DNA of 12,628 bases from an uncultured Blautia sp. Lineage in GTDB: Bacteria > Bacillota > Clostridia > Lachnospirales > Lachnospiraceae. Positions 1 to 7,539 of this stretch are shown here, one piece after another (positions within the stretch are counted from its first letter, which is position 1; each line of letters starts with the position of its first letter). The translations under genes and the position numbers were made by a program. The notes below the pieces were generated by a model. That model made no database searches and was not told where the DNA came from. It saw only the letters and a program-made list of their open reading frames with translations. The DNA lies in NCBI GenBank assembly GCA_934394545.1, contig CAKRRG010000076.1, positions 1-12,628 on the forward strand. Reading direction: 5' to 3'.

Positions 1-411
1 GCTTCCAATCATCCTGGAATTAAAGGGTTTCCGCTGTGTCTTAAACCTTGATCCGATCACAATATCGCATCCGGTCCCTTCCATCTCGGTGATCATGTCT
101 TCTATGTACTTGGGATCGTGCTGACCATCGCCATCCAACTGGAGAACGTAGTCGTAACTGTAATAGTTGGCGTAACGCATGCCGCTTTTAATAGCCCCGG
201 AGAGGCCGGTATTTACAGGCAGATCCATAAAATTATAGCCCCGGCGGGCGCAGATTTTGCGTGTGTCATCCGTAGAGCCGTCGTTAATTATCACGTAGTC
301 GTACTGAGGATAATTTTTTTCCAGGTTATCTACTACTTTCTCAATACAGCCAGCCTCATTATAGGCTGGAATAATGATCAGAATTTTTGATATTGTTTTT
401 ATTGAAGCCAT
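1..411 (-). CDS. Family 2 glycosyltransferase, DPM-synthase-like (3' end off window)
   Basis: Only the first 137 residues lie in the window; the frame is still open at base 1. The protein opens with a Rossmann-type strand and the GT2 signature IIIPAYNEAG (residues 12-21), followed by VIINDGSTDDT (40-50), NTGLSGAIKSGMRYA (67-81) and the metal/nucleotide-sugar binding DGDGQHDP (93-100). This order is typical of dolichyl- or polyprenyl-phosphate mannose/glucose synthase-like enzymes, which move a sugar from a nucleotide donor to a lipid or glycan acceptor at the inner membrane face. The ATG at 411 is preceded by GGTGGAGGAA about 10 nt upstream, a convincing ribosome binding site lying inside the 3' end of the preceding glycosyltransferase gene. 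The two genes therefore overlap by 53 bp in different frames. The family is clear; the sugar and acceptor cannot be read from the sequence. Confidence 0.9.
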   Translation of the reverse strand, partial: MASIKTISKILIIIPAYNEAGCIEKVVDNLEKNYPQYDYVIINDGSTDDTRKICARRGYNFMDLPVNTGLSGAIKSGMRYANYYSYDYVLQLDGDGQHDPKYIEDMITEMEGTGCDIVIGSRFKTQRKPFNSRMIGS

Positions 412-1564
412 TGCTACGATATTCCTCCACCATTTCCACCAATTCTCTTGCTCTTGCCTCAAAGGAATATTTCTCCTGTATCACAGGCCACTGAGCGTCT
501 ACTCTTGCCTTTACTTCTGCATAGTTATTCTCTATCTCTTTCACGCAGTTCTCAAATTCTTCCTTATTGCTGTAATACAGCACTGCTTCCGGAAAAATCT
601 CACGCAGCTCATCACAGCAGTCGGATATTACCGGAAGTCCACAGGCCAGAGCGTCAAAAATGCGATTATTTACAAACTGGTAATCCAGCATATCCTTCCA
701 ATGGTCATTAAGCGTAACACGGGCGCTGCGGTAAAGTGCCGGAATTTCGCTGTTTTCAATAAAAACATCCTGTACCATATTTTTGTCCGGACCTAACATA
801 GCTTTCCAGCCTGCTCCCCAGATTTTCAGAGGAAGCTTATCCTGGGCAGCCCATAATACACAAGGCCGTGCCACACCACGGGAATTGCCAATAAACAAGT
901 AGTCCCCTCCTCGCTTTTCCTCTGACTCTTTGTCCGGGTAAAAAAGCTGGGTATCCGTACACTGAAGCAGCGGATAGACCGGTATGGTCAGCTTATCCCC
1001 AAGCTCTTTCGCATAATGGAGGGAGCCTACACATATAATATCATAGAGCTTGTATTCTTCTATGGTGACCATTTCCGGATGGCTGATGTTCCACATAATA
1101 TAGATACAGTTGGCATTCCTGCGGTCCGGACAGTAAAATTCACAGCCGCGGAGCACCAGAACCACATCTGCATTCACCTGGCAGTCCCAGTCCTCACGCA
1201 GATCAATTATGGTGTAGATTCCCATTTGATCCAGATAGCGCTTCAGTGCCACCGCATAAGCATAATCACCCCAGCGTATCTTCTTCTCCTCCGGTGCAGG
1301 GCACTTGATCACCCAGATCTGACGGCCTTCTGCTTCATGCTGCACCTGGGCTGCGCGCTTTCCCCAGCCGTCCCTGCGGCGAAGCTCCTTGGTCACATAA
1401 TCCTTTAATTCCAGCATAGCCTGGCTGTTTTTCTGAAGCTCAGAAAGGATTTTTTCCTGACGTTTATTCTCTTTTTCCAATTCACGAAGCTTATGATCCA
1501 TGTAAGTACGGCTCACCGGAACCAGGCTCCGCAGTTTCTGTTTCAATGTATTCCAAAAGCTCAT
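359..1564 (-). CDS. CgeB/YkvP-like group 1 glycosyltransferase
   Basis: This 401-residue protein has no signal peptide. Residues 22-65 are a charged, heptad-like coiled coil. A Rossmann-like donor domain follows, with NADVVLVLRG (131-140) and YIMWNISHPE (155-164). The C-terminal part carries DYLFIGNSRG (221-230), LKIWGAGW (246-253) and the strongly diagnostic NNRIFDALACGLPVISD (299-315). That last motif is the conserved nucleotide-sugar binding segment of the Glyco_trans_1_2 / CgeB spore-protein-like family. Such enzymes often sit in polysaccharide or surface-glycosylation clusters, which fits the overlapping GT2 gene downstream. The ATG at 1564 is preceded by AAGGAG with a 7 nt spacer, and a consensus promoter lies about 70 nt upstream. 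The donor sugar and the role of the N-terminal coiled coil are unknown. Confidence 0.85.
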   Translation of the reverse strand: MSFWNTLKQKLRSLVPVSRTYMDHKLRELEKENKRQEKILSELQKNSQAMLELKDYVTKELRRRDGWGKRAAQVQHEAEGRQIWVIKCPAPEEKKIRWGDYAYAVALKRYLDQMGIYTIIDLREDWDCQVNADVVLVLRGCEFYCPDRRNANCIYIMWNISHPEMVTIEEYKLYDIICVGSLHYAKELGDKLTIPVYPLLQCTDTQLFYPDKESEEKRGGDYLFIGNSRGVARPCVLWAAQDKLPLKIWGAGWKAMLGPDKNMVQDVFIENSEIPALYRSARVTLNDHWKDMLDYQFVNNRIFDALACGLPVISDCCDELREIFPEAVLYYSNKEEFENCVKEIENNYAEVKARVDAQWPVIQEKYSFEARARELVEMVEEYRSNGFNKNNIKNSDHYSSL

Positions 1565-1629
1565 ATAAAAACTCCTTGTATGATAAGTTGTTTATTCGTA
1601 AATTTTTGCCTTTTGGGTCTTTGATTTCT

Positions 1630-1658
1630 ATTATAACGAAATAACTATAGAAACGCAA
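1630..1658 (-). promoter_or_regulatory. Sigma-A promoter of the glycosyltransferase operon
   Basis: Read on the minus strand, TTGCGT (1658-1653) and a perfect TATAAT (1635-1630) are separated by exactly 17 bp. The ATG at 1564 is about 65 nt downstream. No other good hexamer pair was seen in this divergent intergenic region for that strand. Confidence 0.7.
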
Positions 1659-1748
1659 CCATCCAGAATAAATCAGAAACTGCAAAGTGGGGCGTACAGA
1701 TTGTGGGAATAATTTTTCAAACACGCTCTAGGAAAACCTGCGTAAGTT

Positions 1749-1757
1749 TGCTATAAT
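1749..1757 (+). promoter_or_regulatory. Extended -10 promoter of the secreted protein/HD operon
   Basis: TGCTATAAT is a perfect extended -10 element (TGn plus TATAAT at 1752-1757). No convincing -35 hexamer is present at 16-18 bp, which is normal for this promoter class. The expected transcription start is around 1764, leaving a leader of about 27 nt with AGGAGG at 1775-1780 before the ATG at 1791. It is divergent from the glycosyltransferase promoter at 1630-1658. Confidence 0.6.
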
Positions 1758-1790
1758 GATTGCAACGAATCCCCAGGAGGATATCTTTTT

Positions 1791-2516
1791 ATGCGTAAAA
1801 ATAGTTTATTAATACCGGCTATGCTGGCATTTTCCCTTTGTACGATGCCAGTTACACCAGTGCTGGCGGAAGATACGGCACAGGCCACTGAGGAACAAGG
1901 CGAAGCTGATACTGCCTCTGAGGATGCTTCTTCTGACGATACTTCTCAGGATGCTCCTTACGAAAAGGGAACCATTACAGACACCGATTTTCAAAGTGCG
2001 TGGCTGAATCTGAGATTCACTCCTCCGGAAACGGTTGTGATGAATACCGAAGAGGAGCTTCAGTCTGTTATGCAGCAGGGACAGAGCACTCTGGAGGAAT
2101 CCTCAGGAGTAGAACTAAGTGAGGACACTTTGTCTGGTACCGTTTATGAGATGATGGCCTCTTCTATCTCCGGCTTTCCTAATGTTTCCGTAGTGGTAGA
2201 GGACGCAGCACTGGAAAATATGACCGTTGACCAGTATTTTCTTGCTGCACAGCAGATGATGGATGCAACGCAGCTGGGCTATACCTATTCCCAAATCACA
2301 GACATCCAGATTGCCGGACAGGATTTCCGCGTTATGGAAGCAAGTGTAACAATCAATGATTATGAAGTTCTTCAGAAATACTGTACCCGCAAACAGGGAG
2401 GAAAGTTTGTCTCCATTATTTTATCCTACACTACCGATACCACAGCAGAAGCAGATGAAATTCTGGCAGCTTTCACTCCATTGAATACCGACACGGAGGC
2501 TGCACCTGCAGAATAA
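1791..2516 (+). CDS. Exported acidic protein of unknown function
   Basis: This 241-residue protein begins with a classical signal peptide: a basic start (MRKN), a hydrophobic core and a signal peptidase I site VLA|ED after residue 26. No lipobox is present. Residues 27-60 are a low-complexity linker rich in Asp, Glu, Ser and Thr, as in cell-wall-crossing spacers. The rest (about 61-232) looks like one folded alpha/beta domain, with WLNLRFTPPETVVM near its start and alternating strands such as GKFVSIILSYTT near its end. I do not recognise the family. The shape recalls small extracytoplasmic PsbP/DUF1795-like domains, but no diagnostic motif is visible. AGGAGG lies 10 nt before the start. The gene is followed after 3 nt by the HD hydrolase, so the two are probably co-transcribed. 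Confidence 0.8.
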   Translation: MRKNSLLIPAMLAFSLCTMPVTPVLAEDTAQATEEQGEADTASEDASSDDTSQDAPYEKGTITDTDFQSAWLNLRFTPPETVVMNTEEELQSVMQQGQSTLEESSGVELSEDTLSGTVYEMMASSISGFPNVSVVVEDAALENMTVDQYFLAAQQMMDATQLGYTYSQITDIQIAGQDFRVMEASVTINDYEVLQKYCTRKQGGKFVSIILSYTTDTTAEADEILAAFTPLNTDTEAAPAE

Positions 2517-2519
2517 ATT

Positions 2520-2966
2520 ATGATCTATACTCCTTTAACTATAAAGGCCATTAAAACAGCATATAAGGCACATATGGGACAGACGGATCAGAGTGGGATC
2601 CCTTATATTTTCCATCCTGTACATTTGGCTGAACAGATGACAGATGAAACCACCACCTGTATTGCGCTGCTTCATGATGTTCTGGAGGATACTACTCTCT
2701 CACTTCAGGAGCTGGAGGCAGAATTCCCCCGGGAGATCACAGATGTGGTTCTATTATTAACGCATGAGCCTGATGAGAATTATCTGGACTATATACGAAA
2801 GCTTTGCCAGAGCCCGCTGGCACGGAAGGTGAAGCTTGCAGATATTGCGCATAATTCAGATGAGACAAGACTGTCTTCCATCACGCCAGACCCGGCACAG
2901 CTTGCTCACTGGAGGACCAAATATGCGGCTGCCAAGAAAATTATAAGGGAATATGAGAACACATAA
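2520..2966 (+). CDS. Small HD-domain alarmone hydrolase, MESH1/SpoT-like
   Basis: This 148-residue protein carries the metal-dependent phosphohydrolase motifs of the (p)ppGpp hydrolase part of RelA/SpoT. These are GQTDQSGIPYIFHP with His32, ALLHDVLEDT with His52-Asp53 and Glu56-Asp57, and KVKLADIAHNSD with Asp108 and Asn112. There is no synthetase or TGS/ACT domain, and the length fits a single-domain small alarmone hydrolase. The probable reaction is removal of the 3'-pyrophosphate from ppGpp-like nucleotides; NADPH phosphatase activity is known for animal MESH1 and cannot be excluded. The ATG lies 3 nt after the upstream stop. The nearest GGAGG (2495-2499) is about 20 nt away, so translation is probably coupled to the secreted-protein gene. 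A strong terminator follows after 10 nt. Confidence 0.82.
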   Translation: MIYTPLTIKAIKTAYKAHMGQTDQSGIPYIFHPVHLAEQMTDETTTCIALLHDVLEDTTLSLQELEAEFPREITDVVLLLTHEPDENYLDYIRKLCQSPLARKVKLADIAHNSDETRLSSITPDPAQLAHWRTKYAAAKKIIREYENT

Positions 2967-2976
2967 CGCACATTAC

Positions 2977-3040
2977 AAAAAGTGCCCTAATATATCATGA
3001 ACTCTGTTAACAGTTCCATGTAATATATTAGAGCACTTTT
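2977..3040. terminator. Bidirectional rho-independent terminator
   Basis: A long hairpin sits between the convergent HD hydrolase and PatB-like genes. The left arm starts AAAAGTGCCCTAATATAT (2977-2994) and the right arm ends ATATATTAGAGCACTTTT (3023-3040), with one mismatch. Inside, CATGAACT pairs with AGTTCCATG with a one-base bulge, around an apical CTGTTAAC. T-rich tails follow on both strands (TTTTATTTTATT on plus, TTTTTG on minus), so it can serve both genes. Confidence 0.85.
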
Positions 3041-3049
3041 ATTTTATTC

Positions 3050-4225
3050 TTACAGCGCTTTTCGGATCCTTTCCAGTGCCTCTGTCAGCGTTGCTCTTGG
3101 GCATGCCACATTCACCCGTTGGAATCCTTCTCCGGCTTTTCCGAATATCTTTCCGCTATCCAGCCAAAGTCTTGCTTTGTTTATGATCAGATCCTCCAGT
3201 TCCTTTACACTTAGTCCCGTATCCCTGAAATCCAGCCAGACCAGATACGTTCCTTCCAATTCTGTCATTTTCACACCTGGAAGATTTTTTTCTACATACT
3301 CTTTGGTGTATGCAATGTTCTTCTCCACATAAGCATGCATTGCCTGATACCATTCTTCTCCTTTCGAATAGGCTGTCTCTGTTGCCACCAGGCCAAGTAC
3401 GCCTAACTGACTGATTCCTGCTGCGTCCATCTGCTTTTTGAATTTCTGCCGAAGCTCCGGATTCGGGATAAAAATATTGGAAATCAACATACTGGCCAGA
3501 TTAAAGGTTTTACTAGGGGAGGTGCAGGTAATGGAAATATCCTGAAACTCCTTTTTCAGTCCTGCAAATACCTGGTGTTTTCCCTTAAACACAAAGTCCT
3601 GATGAATTTCATCACTGACTACGGTCACACCATGCTTCACACAAATATCTCCCAACCGCTCCAGTTCCTGGGCCTTCCACACTCTTCCTACCGGATTATG
3701 AGGATTACACAGAAAAAACAGCTTTACGTTTTCCTCTATTATTTTTTTCTCAAAGTCTTCAAAATCAATGTGGTAACGATTATCTTCACTTAAATAAAGA
3801 TTGCTGCTCACCACTTTTCGTCCATTATCCCGGATCACTTCGGAGAAAGGATAATATACCGGAAGCTGGATCAGCACACTTTCCCCTGGCTCTGTATATG
3901 CTTTTACTGCCATAGCCAGTGCAAAAACAACTCCCGGAGTTTTTACCAGCCACTCTTCCTGCGTTTCCCAGTTATGATGTGTTTTCATCCAATTGGCTAC
4001 AACCTCAAAATAAGGCGTCTGTACCTCGCTATATCCGAAAATTCCCTCTTTTGCCCGCTCCACCAGAGCATCTTCAATATAAGATGAAGTCTCAAAATCC
4101 ATATCCGCAACCCAAAGCGGAAGCACATCTGCTGGTTTTCCCCTTTTTACCGCAAAATCATATTTCAGACATCTGGTATTTCTTCTATTGATTACTTTGT
4201 CAAAATCAAGATTTCTTTCTGCCAT
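3050..4225 (-). CDS. MalY/PatB-family PLP aminotransferase-like C-S lyase
   Basis: This 391-residue fold-type I PLP enzyme matches the MalY/PatB family, usually annotated as cystathionine beta-lyase or cysteine-S-conjugate beta-lyase. It would cleave cystathionine or related thioethers to homocysteine or thiol, pyruvate and ammonia in the cytoplasm. Visible motifs are LPLWVADMDF near the start, LCNPHNPVGRVW with Asn177, VVSDEIHQDF with Asp206, SPSKTFNLASM with the Schiff-base Lys239, and RVNVACPR near the end for the substrate carboxylate. The start at 4225 has GAGGAAG about 8 nt upstream. A longer in-frame reading from a TTG at 4261 lacks a good site and would add 12 residues unlike the family. 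The start lies within the 3' end of the upstream PLP gene (20 bp overlap), showing an operon. Substrate preference is unproven. Confidence 0.88.
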   Translation of the reverse strand: MAERNLDFDKVINRRNTRCLKYDFAVKRGKPADVLPLWVADMDFETSSYIEDALVERAKEGIFGYSEVQTPYFEVVANWMKTHHNWETQEEWLVKTPGVVFALAMAVKAYTEPGESVLIQLPVYYPFSEVIRDNGRKVVSSNLYLSEDNRYHIDFEDFEKKIIEENVKLFFLCNPHNPVGRVWKAQELERLGDICVKHGVTVVSDEIHQDFVFKGKHQVFAGLKKEFQDISITCTSPSKTFNLASMLISNIFIPNPELRQKFKKQMDAAGISQLGVLGLVATETAYSKGEEWYQAMHAYVEKNIAYTKEYVEKNLPGVKMTELEGTYLVWLDFRDTGLSVKELEDLIINKARLWLDSGKIFGKAGEGFQRVNVACPRATLTEALERIRKAL

Positions 4226-5384
4226 ATAATTCTTCCTCAGTTTCTGCAAATACTTTTTCAAATTCGTTTAAAAGATCCTGTGCATCCTCAATTCCCACTG
4301 AAAGCCTAAGAGTACTTTCTGTAATTCCGTTACGTTCCCGGATTTCCTTTGGCACATCTGCATGAGTCTGCGTAGTCGGATAGGTAATCAGGGTTTCTAC
4401 CCCTCCAAGACTTTCCGCAAACTTAATCATTCGCACCTTTTCCAGAATAGAAAGGGCAAATTCCTTACTCTCCAGTTGAAACGTAAGCATGGAGCCAAAG
4501 CCTCTGGCTTGTTTTTTCATAATCTCATACCCCGGATGGTCTGTAAATCCAGGATAAATAACCCGTGTCACTGCTTTCTGATTTTTCAGCCATTCTGCAA
4601 TTTGAAAAGCATTTCGCTGTGCCTGCTCCATACGGATTCCAAGAGTTTTGATTCCCCTAAGTATCAGCCAGCTGTCAAAGGGGGCCCGCCCGGATCCGGT
4701 AGTTTTAATAAGAAAGCGAAGCTTCTCACTGATATCCTCTCTGTTTGTTACTAAAAAACCTGCCAGAGTATCATTATGTCCACCAAGGAATTTCGTTCCG
4801 CTATGCACCACAATATCTGCTCCCAGGTCCAGTGGATTCTGAAAATAGGAAGATAAAAATGTATTATCCACAATAAGCAGAATTCCGTGTTTCTTTGCAA
4901 TTTCTGCAAGTTTTGCAATGTCTGTAACGTTCATCATCGGATTGGTAGGAGTTTCTATGTAAATTGCCTTTGTGTTTTCATTTATATAGCTTTCTACATC
5001 TTCCTTCCAGCAGTCAATTCGCGAAAATCTGATTCCGTTTTTTGCAGACACATTATCAAAAAGCCGAATACTTCCGCCATACAGATCCGCATCCACAATC
5101 AGATGATCTCCTGGCTTAAACAATTCCATTGCCAGCGTAATTGCTGCCATTCCTGTAGAAAAAGCCAGTGCATCCACTCCATTTTCCAGATTTGCTACGA
5201 TTTTTTCCAGATGTTCTCTGGTGGGATTCTGCAGTCTGCTATAGTCAAAGCCTGTGCTATGTCCTACTGCCGGATGTTCATAAGTTGCCGTCTGATAAAT
5301 AGGAAAGCTGATCGCACCATAGTTATTACAACAGCCTTCCTCTTCCTCTAAATGTAAACACTTTGTATGGATTCCTCTTGCCAT
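4206..5384 (-). CDS. Cys/Met-metabolism PLP enzyme (cystathionine gamma-synthase / beta- or gamma-lyase)
   Basis: This 392-residue protein belongs to the Cys/Met metabolism PLP family (MetB/MetC/MetY). It shows FDYSRLQNPTR with the PLP-phosphate-contacting Tyr48 and Arg50, AFSTGMAAIT, DADLYGGS with Tyr102, ETPTNP, VDNTFLSSYFQNPLDLGAD with Asp174, and HSGTKFLGGHND with the Schiff-base Lys198. The C-terminal SLGGVETLITYPTTQTHA and RLSVGIED are also typical. Members catalyse gamma-replacement on activated homoserine or elimination from cystathionine, methionine or cysteine, and sequence alone does not separate these well. Pairing with a PatB-like lyase suggests transsulfuration or methionine/cysteine salvage. 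The ATG at 5384 has a perfect GGAGGAGA 4-8 nt upstream; a longer frame to 5486 would run through the promoter and lacks family similarity. The gene is first in the operon. Confidence 0.88.
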   Translation of the reverse strand: MARGIHTKCLHLEEEEGCCNNYGAISFPIYQTATYEHPAVGHSTGFDYSRLQNPTREHLEKIVANLENGVDALAFSTGMAAITLAMELFKPGDHLIVDADLYGGSIRLFDNVSAKNGIRFSRIDCWKEDVESYINENTKAIYIETPTNPMMNVTDIAKLAEIAKKHGILLIVDNTFLSSYFQNPLDLGADIVVHSGTKFLGGHNDTLAGFLVTNREDISEKLRFLIKTTGSGRAPFDSWLILRGIKTLGIRMEQAQRNAFQIAEWLKNQKAVTRVIYPGFTDHPGYEIMKKQARGFGSMLTFQLESKEFALSILEKVRMIKFAESLGGVETLITYPTTQTHADVPKEIRERNGITESTLRLSVGIEDAQDLLNEFEKVFAETEEELYGRKKS

Positions 5385-5451
5385 AATTTCTCCTCCAGGT
5401 TTGTATGATATCGTGCAAAGAGACTTTTTCCTCTTATTTTTTTCTGGACAT

Positions 5452-5480
5452 ATCATAACAAAACATGGAAATTTTGTATA
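5452..5480 (-). promoter_or_regulatory. Probable promoter of the sulfur amino acid operon
   Basis: On the minus strand TATACA (5480-5475, 4 of 6 matches to the -35 consensus) is 17 bp from TATGAT (5457-5452). A TGT in front of the latter forms an extended -10. The leader to the ATG at 5384 is about 60 nt and too short for an S-box or T-box riboswitch. A direct repeat of TTGCTATA (5523-5516 and 5510-5503) lies 30-40 bp upstream and might be an operator. Confidence 0.45.
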
Positions 5481-5520
5481 ATTCATTTTGCCTTGATTGT
5501 GTTATAGCAAAAATCTATAG

Positions 5521-5551
5521 CAAGAGAAAAGCTGAAGGTTTCCCCTCAGCT
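5521..5551 (-). terminator. Terminator of the dipeptidase-Hpt operon
   Basis: On the minus strand AGCTGAGGG-GAAA-CCTTCAGCT (5551-5530) forms a 9 bp stem with one G-T wobble and a stable GAAA tetraloop, followed by TTTCTCTT. The stem includes the TGA stop codon of the Hpt gene, so transcription ends right at the end of the coding region. Confidence 0.75.
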
Positions 5552-5902
5552 CTCTGCTGCCAGTTCCTTAATGGCATCTGTCAAAATCATATACTGCTCT
5601 TTTACCTGTGCATAAAGCGCGTCGCTTCCTGCAGTTTCTCTTCCTCTAAGCAGCTCCGTAAGCTCTGCGCTTACCTTATACAGTCCTGTAAACCCAAGAT
5701 TCAAGCATACTCCCTTTAATGTATGTGCTGCACGAAATGCCTTCTCACCGTCCTGTGCATTCAGACCATCTGTTAAATCCTGAAAACTGGGATCCGCAAG
5801 AAATTTCACTGCAAATCGCTTCACAAGCCCTTCGTTTCCCAGTCGTTTCAGCACTCCGTCATAGTCGGAGCCTACCTTGTCATAACATTCCTTTACTGTC
5901 AT
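5546..5902 (-). CDS. Stand-alone Hpt (histidine phosphotransfer) domain protein
   Basis: This 118-residue protein is essentially one four-helix Hpt domain. The phosphorylatable residue is His60 in AAHTLKGVCLNLG, the core Hpt motif (HxLKG followed by a small/hydrophobic turn). The family relays phosphate between histidine kinases and response-regulator receivers in multistep phosphorelays. No kinase or receiver gene is in the window, so its partners are elsewhere. The start at 5902 is preferred because AAGGAGA lies 8 nt upstream and the resulting MTVKECYDKVG beginning fits free-standing clostridial Hpt proteins. An in-frame ATG at 5920 has a poorer GGA site and would add six residues. The dipeptidase stop is 27 nt upstream, so the two are likely co-transcribed, although a functional link is not obvious. 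Confidence 0.85.
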   Translation of the reverse strand: MTVKECYDKVGSDYDGVLKRLGNEGLVKRFAVKFLADPSFQDLTDGLNAQDGEKAFRAAHTLKGVCLNLGFTGLYKVSAELTELLRGRETAGSDALYAQVKEQYMILTDAIKELAAES

Positions 5903-5929
5903 TTCCGTCTCCTTTATCATACATTCCTA

Positions 5930-7450
5930 TTAAGCATCAGATCTGGAATAAGCATTCTTCATCTGATTACTCAACTCATAAAGTACCTTGTTCAGTGTGT
6001 CTGAAGCCTCTATTTTCAGCATATCTGCAATTGCCTGATTTGCCTCCAGACGAAGGGCCATTCTCTTCACTGGGTCAGATTCTTTTTCCAGAAGGGCATC
6101 GTACTGGTGAATCAACTCATGTCCCTTTGCCATCACCTGCTCCTGATAACGCTCAATATGGAAAATAGAGCTTCTGTAAGAAGCATCTGCCATAGCACCG
6201 ATCATACGACTTACCCAGTAGAAATTGTCCGTGGTCACGTCTTTCGTTGTTCCGGAAAGGTAATCCGGGGTCGTATCAATTGCCGCATAGAATGGCACCA
6301 TCACATTAAATGCATTGGATGCAAAGGCAACCCACTGCAGAATATTGCAGTCTTTTTCCATGTCAGGACGCATCTGGATCAATGACAGGAAATCTGTACG
6401 GTTCACTCCAATGGAACGGAATGCTCCCCGCTGTTCTTTCTCTCCGTAAGAAGCATAGGGATCATAAGGCGTTCCCTGATAATGTGAAGATAAAACATAT
6501 TTCACATCTTCCACTGTAACCTTCTTTTCCGGAACCATGCACCAAGGCAGATCATCGGAATATGGAGTAAATTCTGCATTGGGACCATCCCATATTTTCG
6601 TTTTCGGATTCAAGGTACGCAGCATAAACCATGCGCGAGGTGTATTGTAAACATGATCGGAATCGTCGTGGCTTCCAAATGCATCTCTGGGATTCAACAC
6701 ACCATCCAGAGAAAGATCCAGGTGATTTTTCTCAATAAATTCTCTCATATCAGAAGAACACATATATTCCAGTTCCGCATATTCCTGTGGAGAGCACTGA
6801 TATTTATCCTGATCGGAAATGGCTTTCTCAAGGTCAAAACCGTCAATTCCAAGCTGGTTCGGCATTACCACATAAGCATCATCCGGAACTCTTCTTGCAA
6901 TCCAATGATGTCCGCCAATGGTCTCCAGCCACCAGATTTCATCCTGATCCTGGAATGCGATTCCGTTCATTTCGTAGGTTCCGTATTCTTCCAAAATACT
7001 TCCAAGACGTCTGACACCCTCCCGGGCACTGTGAATATACGGAAGAACAATGGATACAATATCCTCCTCCCCGATTCCACCGGCAATCTCTTCTTTGCCA
7101 TCCTTTGCAGGCTCATAAACAACCAGCGGATCCGCACCAAGTACACGTGGATTCGAGGTGATGGTCTCTGTAGCCGTCATTCCTACATTCGCCTGGTTAA
7201 CACCGCTTGCAGCCCAGATTCCCTCGCCATCTACTGCGTTTGGTACAGCAGTGTAGCCCATCGGGTCATCCGGAAGCTGGATTTCCACATGGGAAATCAC
7301 GGATTTGTATTTCCTTGGCTGTTCCTCTGGATGAACCACCACAAATTTCTTCGGCATATAATGACCGGAACCGGAATCATCATTTCTGGCGATCATGGTA
7401 GAGCCATCATAGGACGCTTTTTTTCCAACTAAAATTGTAGTACAACCCAT
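5930..7450 (-). CDS. pepD: Family C69 dipeptidase (PepD type, Ntn hydrolase)
   Basis: This 506-residue protein has the characteristic N-terminus MGCTTILVGKKASYDGSTM followed by IARNDDSG. That is the start of Lactobacillus-type dipeptidase A (MEROPS C69). Family members hydrolyse a broad range of dipeptides in the cytoplasm and supply amino acids after peptide uptake. The presumed nucleophile is Cys3, exposed as an N-terminal residue after removal of the first two residues. Also visible are AVDGEGIWAASGVNQANVG, TATETITSNPRVLGADPL and WWLETIGGHHWIARRVPDDAYVVMPNQ, all typical of the family, and the length is normal. The ATG at 7450 has AGGAGGA 8 nt upstream. The longer reading from 7525 would bury the Cys 27 residues deep and lacks a ribosome site. 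No signal peptide is seen from the chosen start. Confidence 0.92.
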   Translation of the reverse strand: MGCTTILVGKKASYDGSTMIARNDDSGSGHYMPKKFVVVHPEEQPRKYKSVISHVEIQLPDDPMGYTAVPNAVDGEGIWAASGVNQANVGMTATETITSNPRVLGADPLVVYEPAKDGKEEIAGGIGEEDIVSIVLPYIHSAREGVRRLGSILEEYGTYEMNGIAFQDQDEIWWLETIGGHHWIARRVPDDAYVVMPNQLGIDGFDLEKAISDQDKYQCSPQEYAELEYMCSSDMREFIEKNHLDLSLDGVLNPRDAFGSHDDSDHVYNTPRAWFMLRTLNPKTKIWDGPNAEFTPYSDDLPWCMVPEKKVTVEDVKYVLSSHYQGTPYDPYASYGEKEQRGAFRSIGVNRTDFLSLIQMRPDMEKDCNILQWVAFASNAFNVMVPFYAAIDTTPDYLSGTTKDVTTDNFYWVSRMIGAMADASYRSSIFHIERYQEQVMAKGHELIHQYDALLEKESDPVKRMALRLEANQAIADMLKIEASDTLNKVLYELSNQMKNAYSRSDA

Positions 7451-7539
7451 TTGCTTTTCCTCCTGAAGTTCTCTCTTATCTATGTTAGCACAAACCTGTT
7501 CTTTAGGGAATACAGGAATTTCCATGCAGTTATCAAAAA

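Noticed and set aside
1491..1724. Open frame of 77 codons on the minus strand across the glycosyltransferase start
   Set aside because: It spans the consensus promoter at 1630-1658 and overlaps the start of the CgeB-like gene in another frame. No family features are visible.
5385..5460. S-box or T-box riboswitch in front of the sulfur amino acid operon
   Set aside because: The leader is only about 60 nt and shows neither the multi-helix aptamer nor a T-box sequence with terminator.
5385..5486. N-terminal extension of the Cys/Met PLP enzyme to 5486
   Set aside because: It would translate through the proposed promoter. The ATG at 5384 has a perfect ribosome site and gives the family-typical start.
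6653..7432. Open frame of 259 codons on the plus strand
   Set aside because: It lies wholly antisense to the well-supported C69 dipeptidase, has no ribosome site and encodes a composition typical of a complementary frame.
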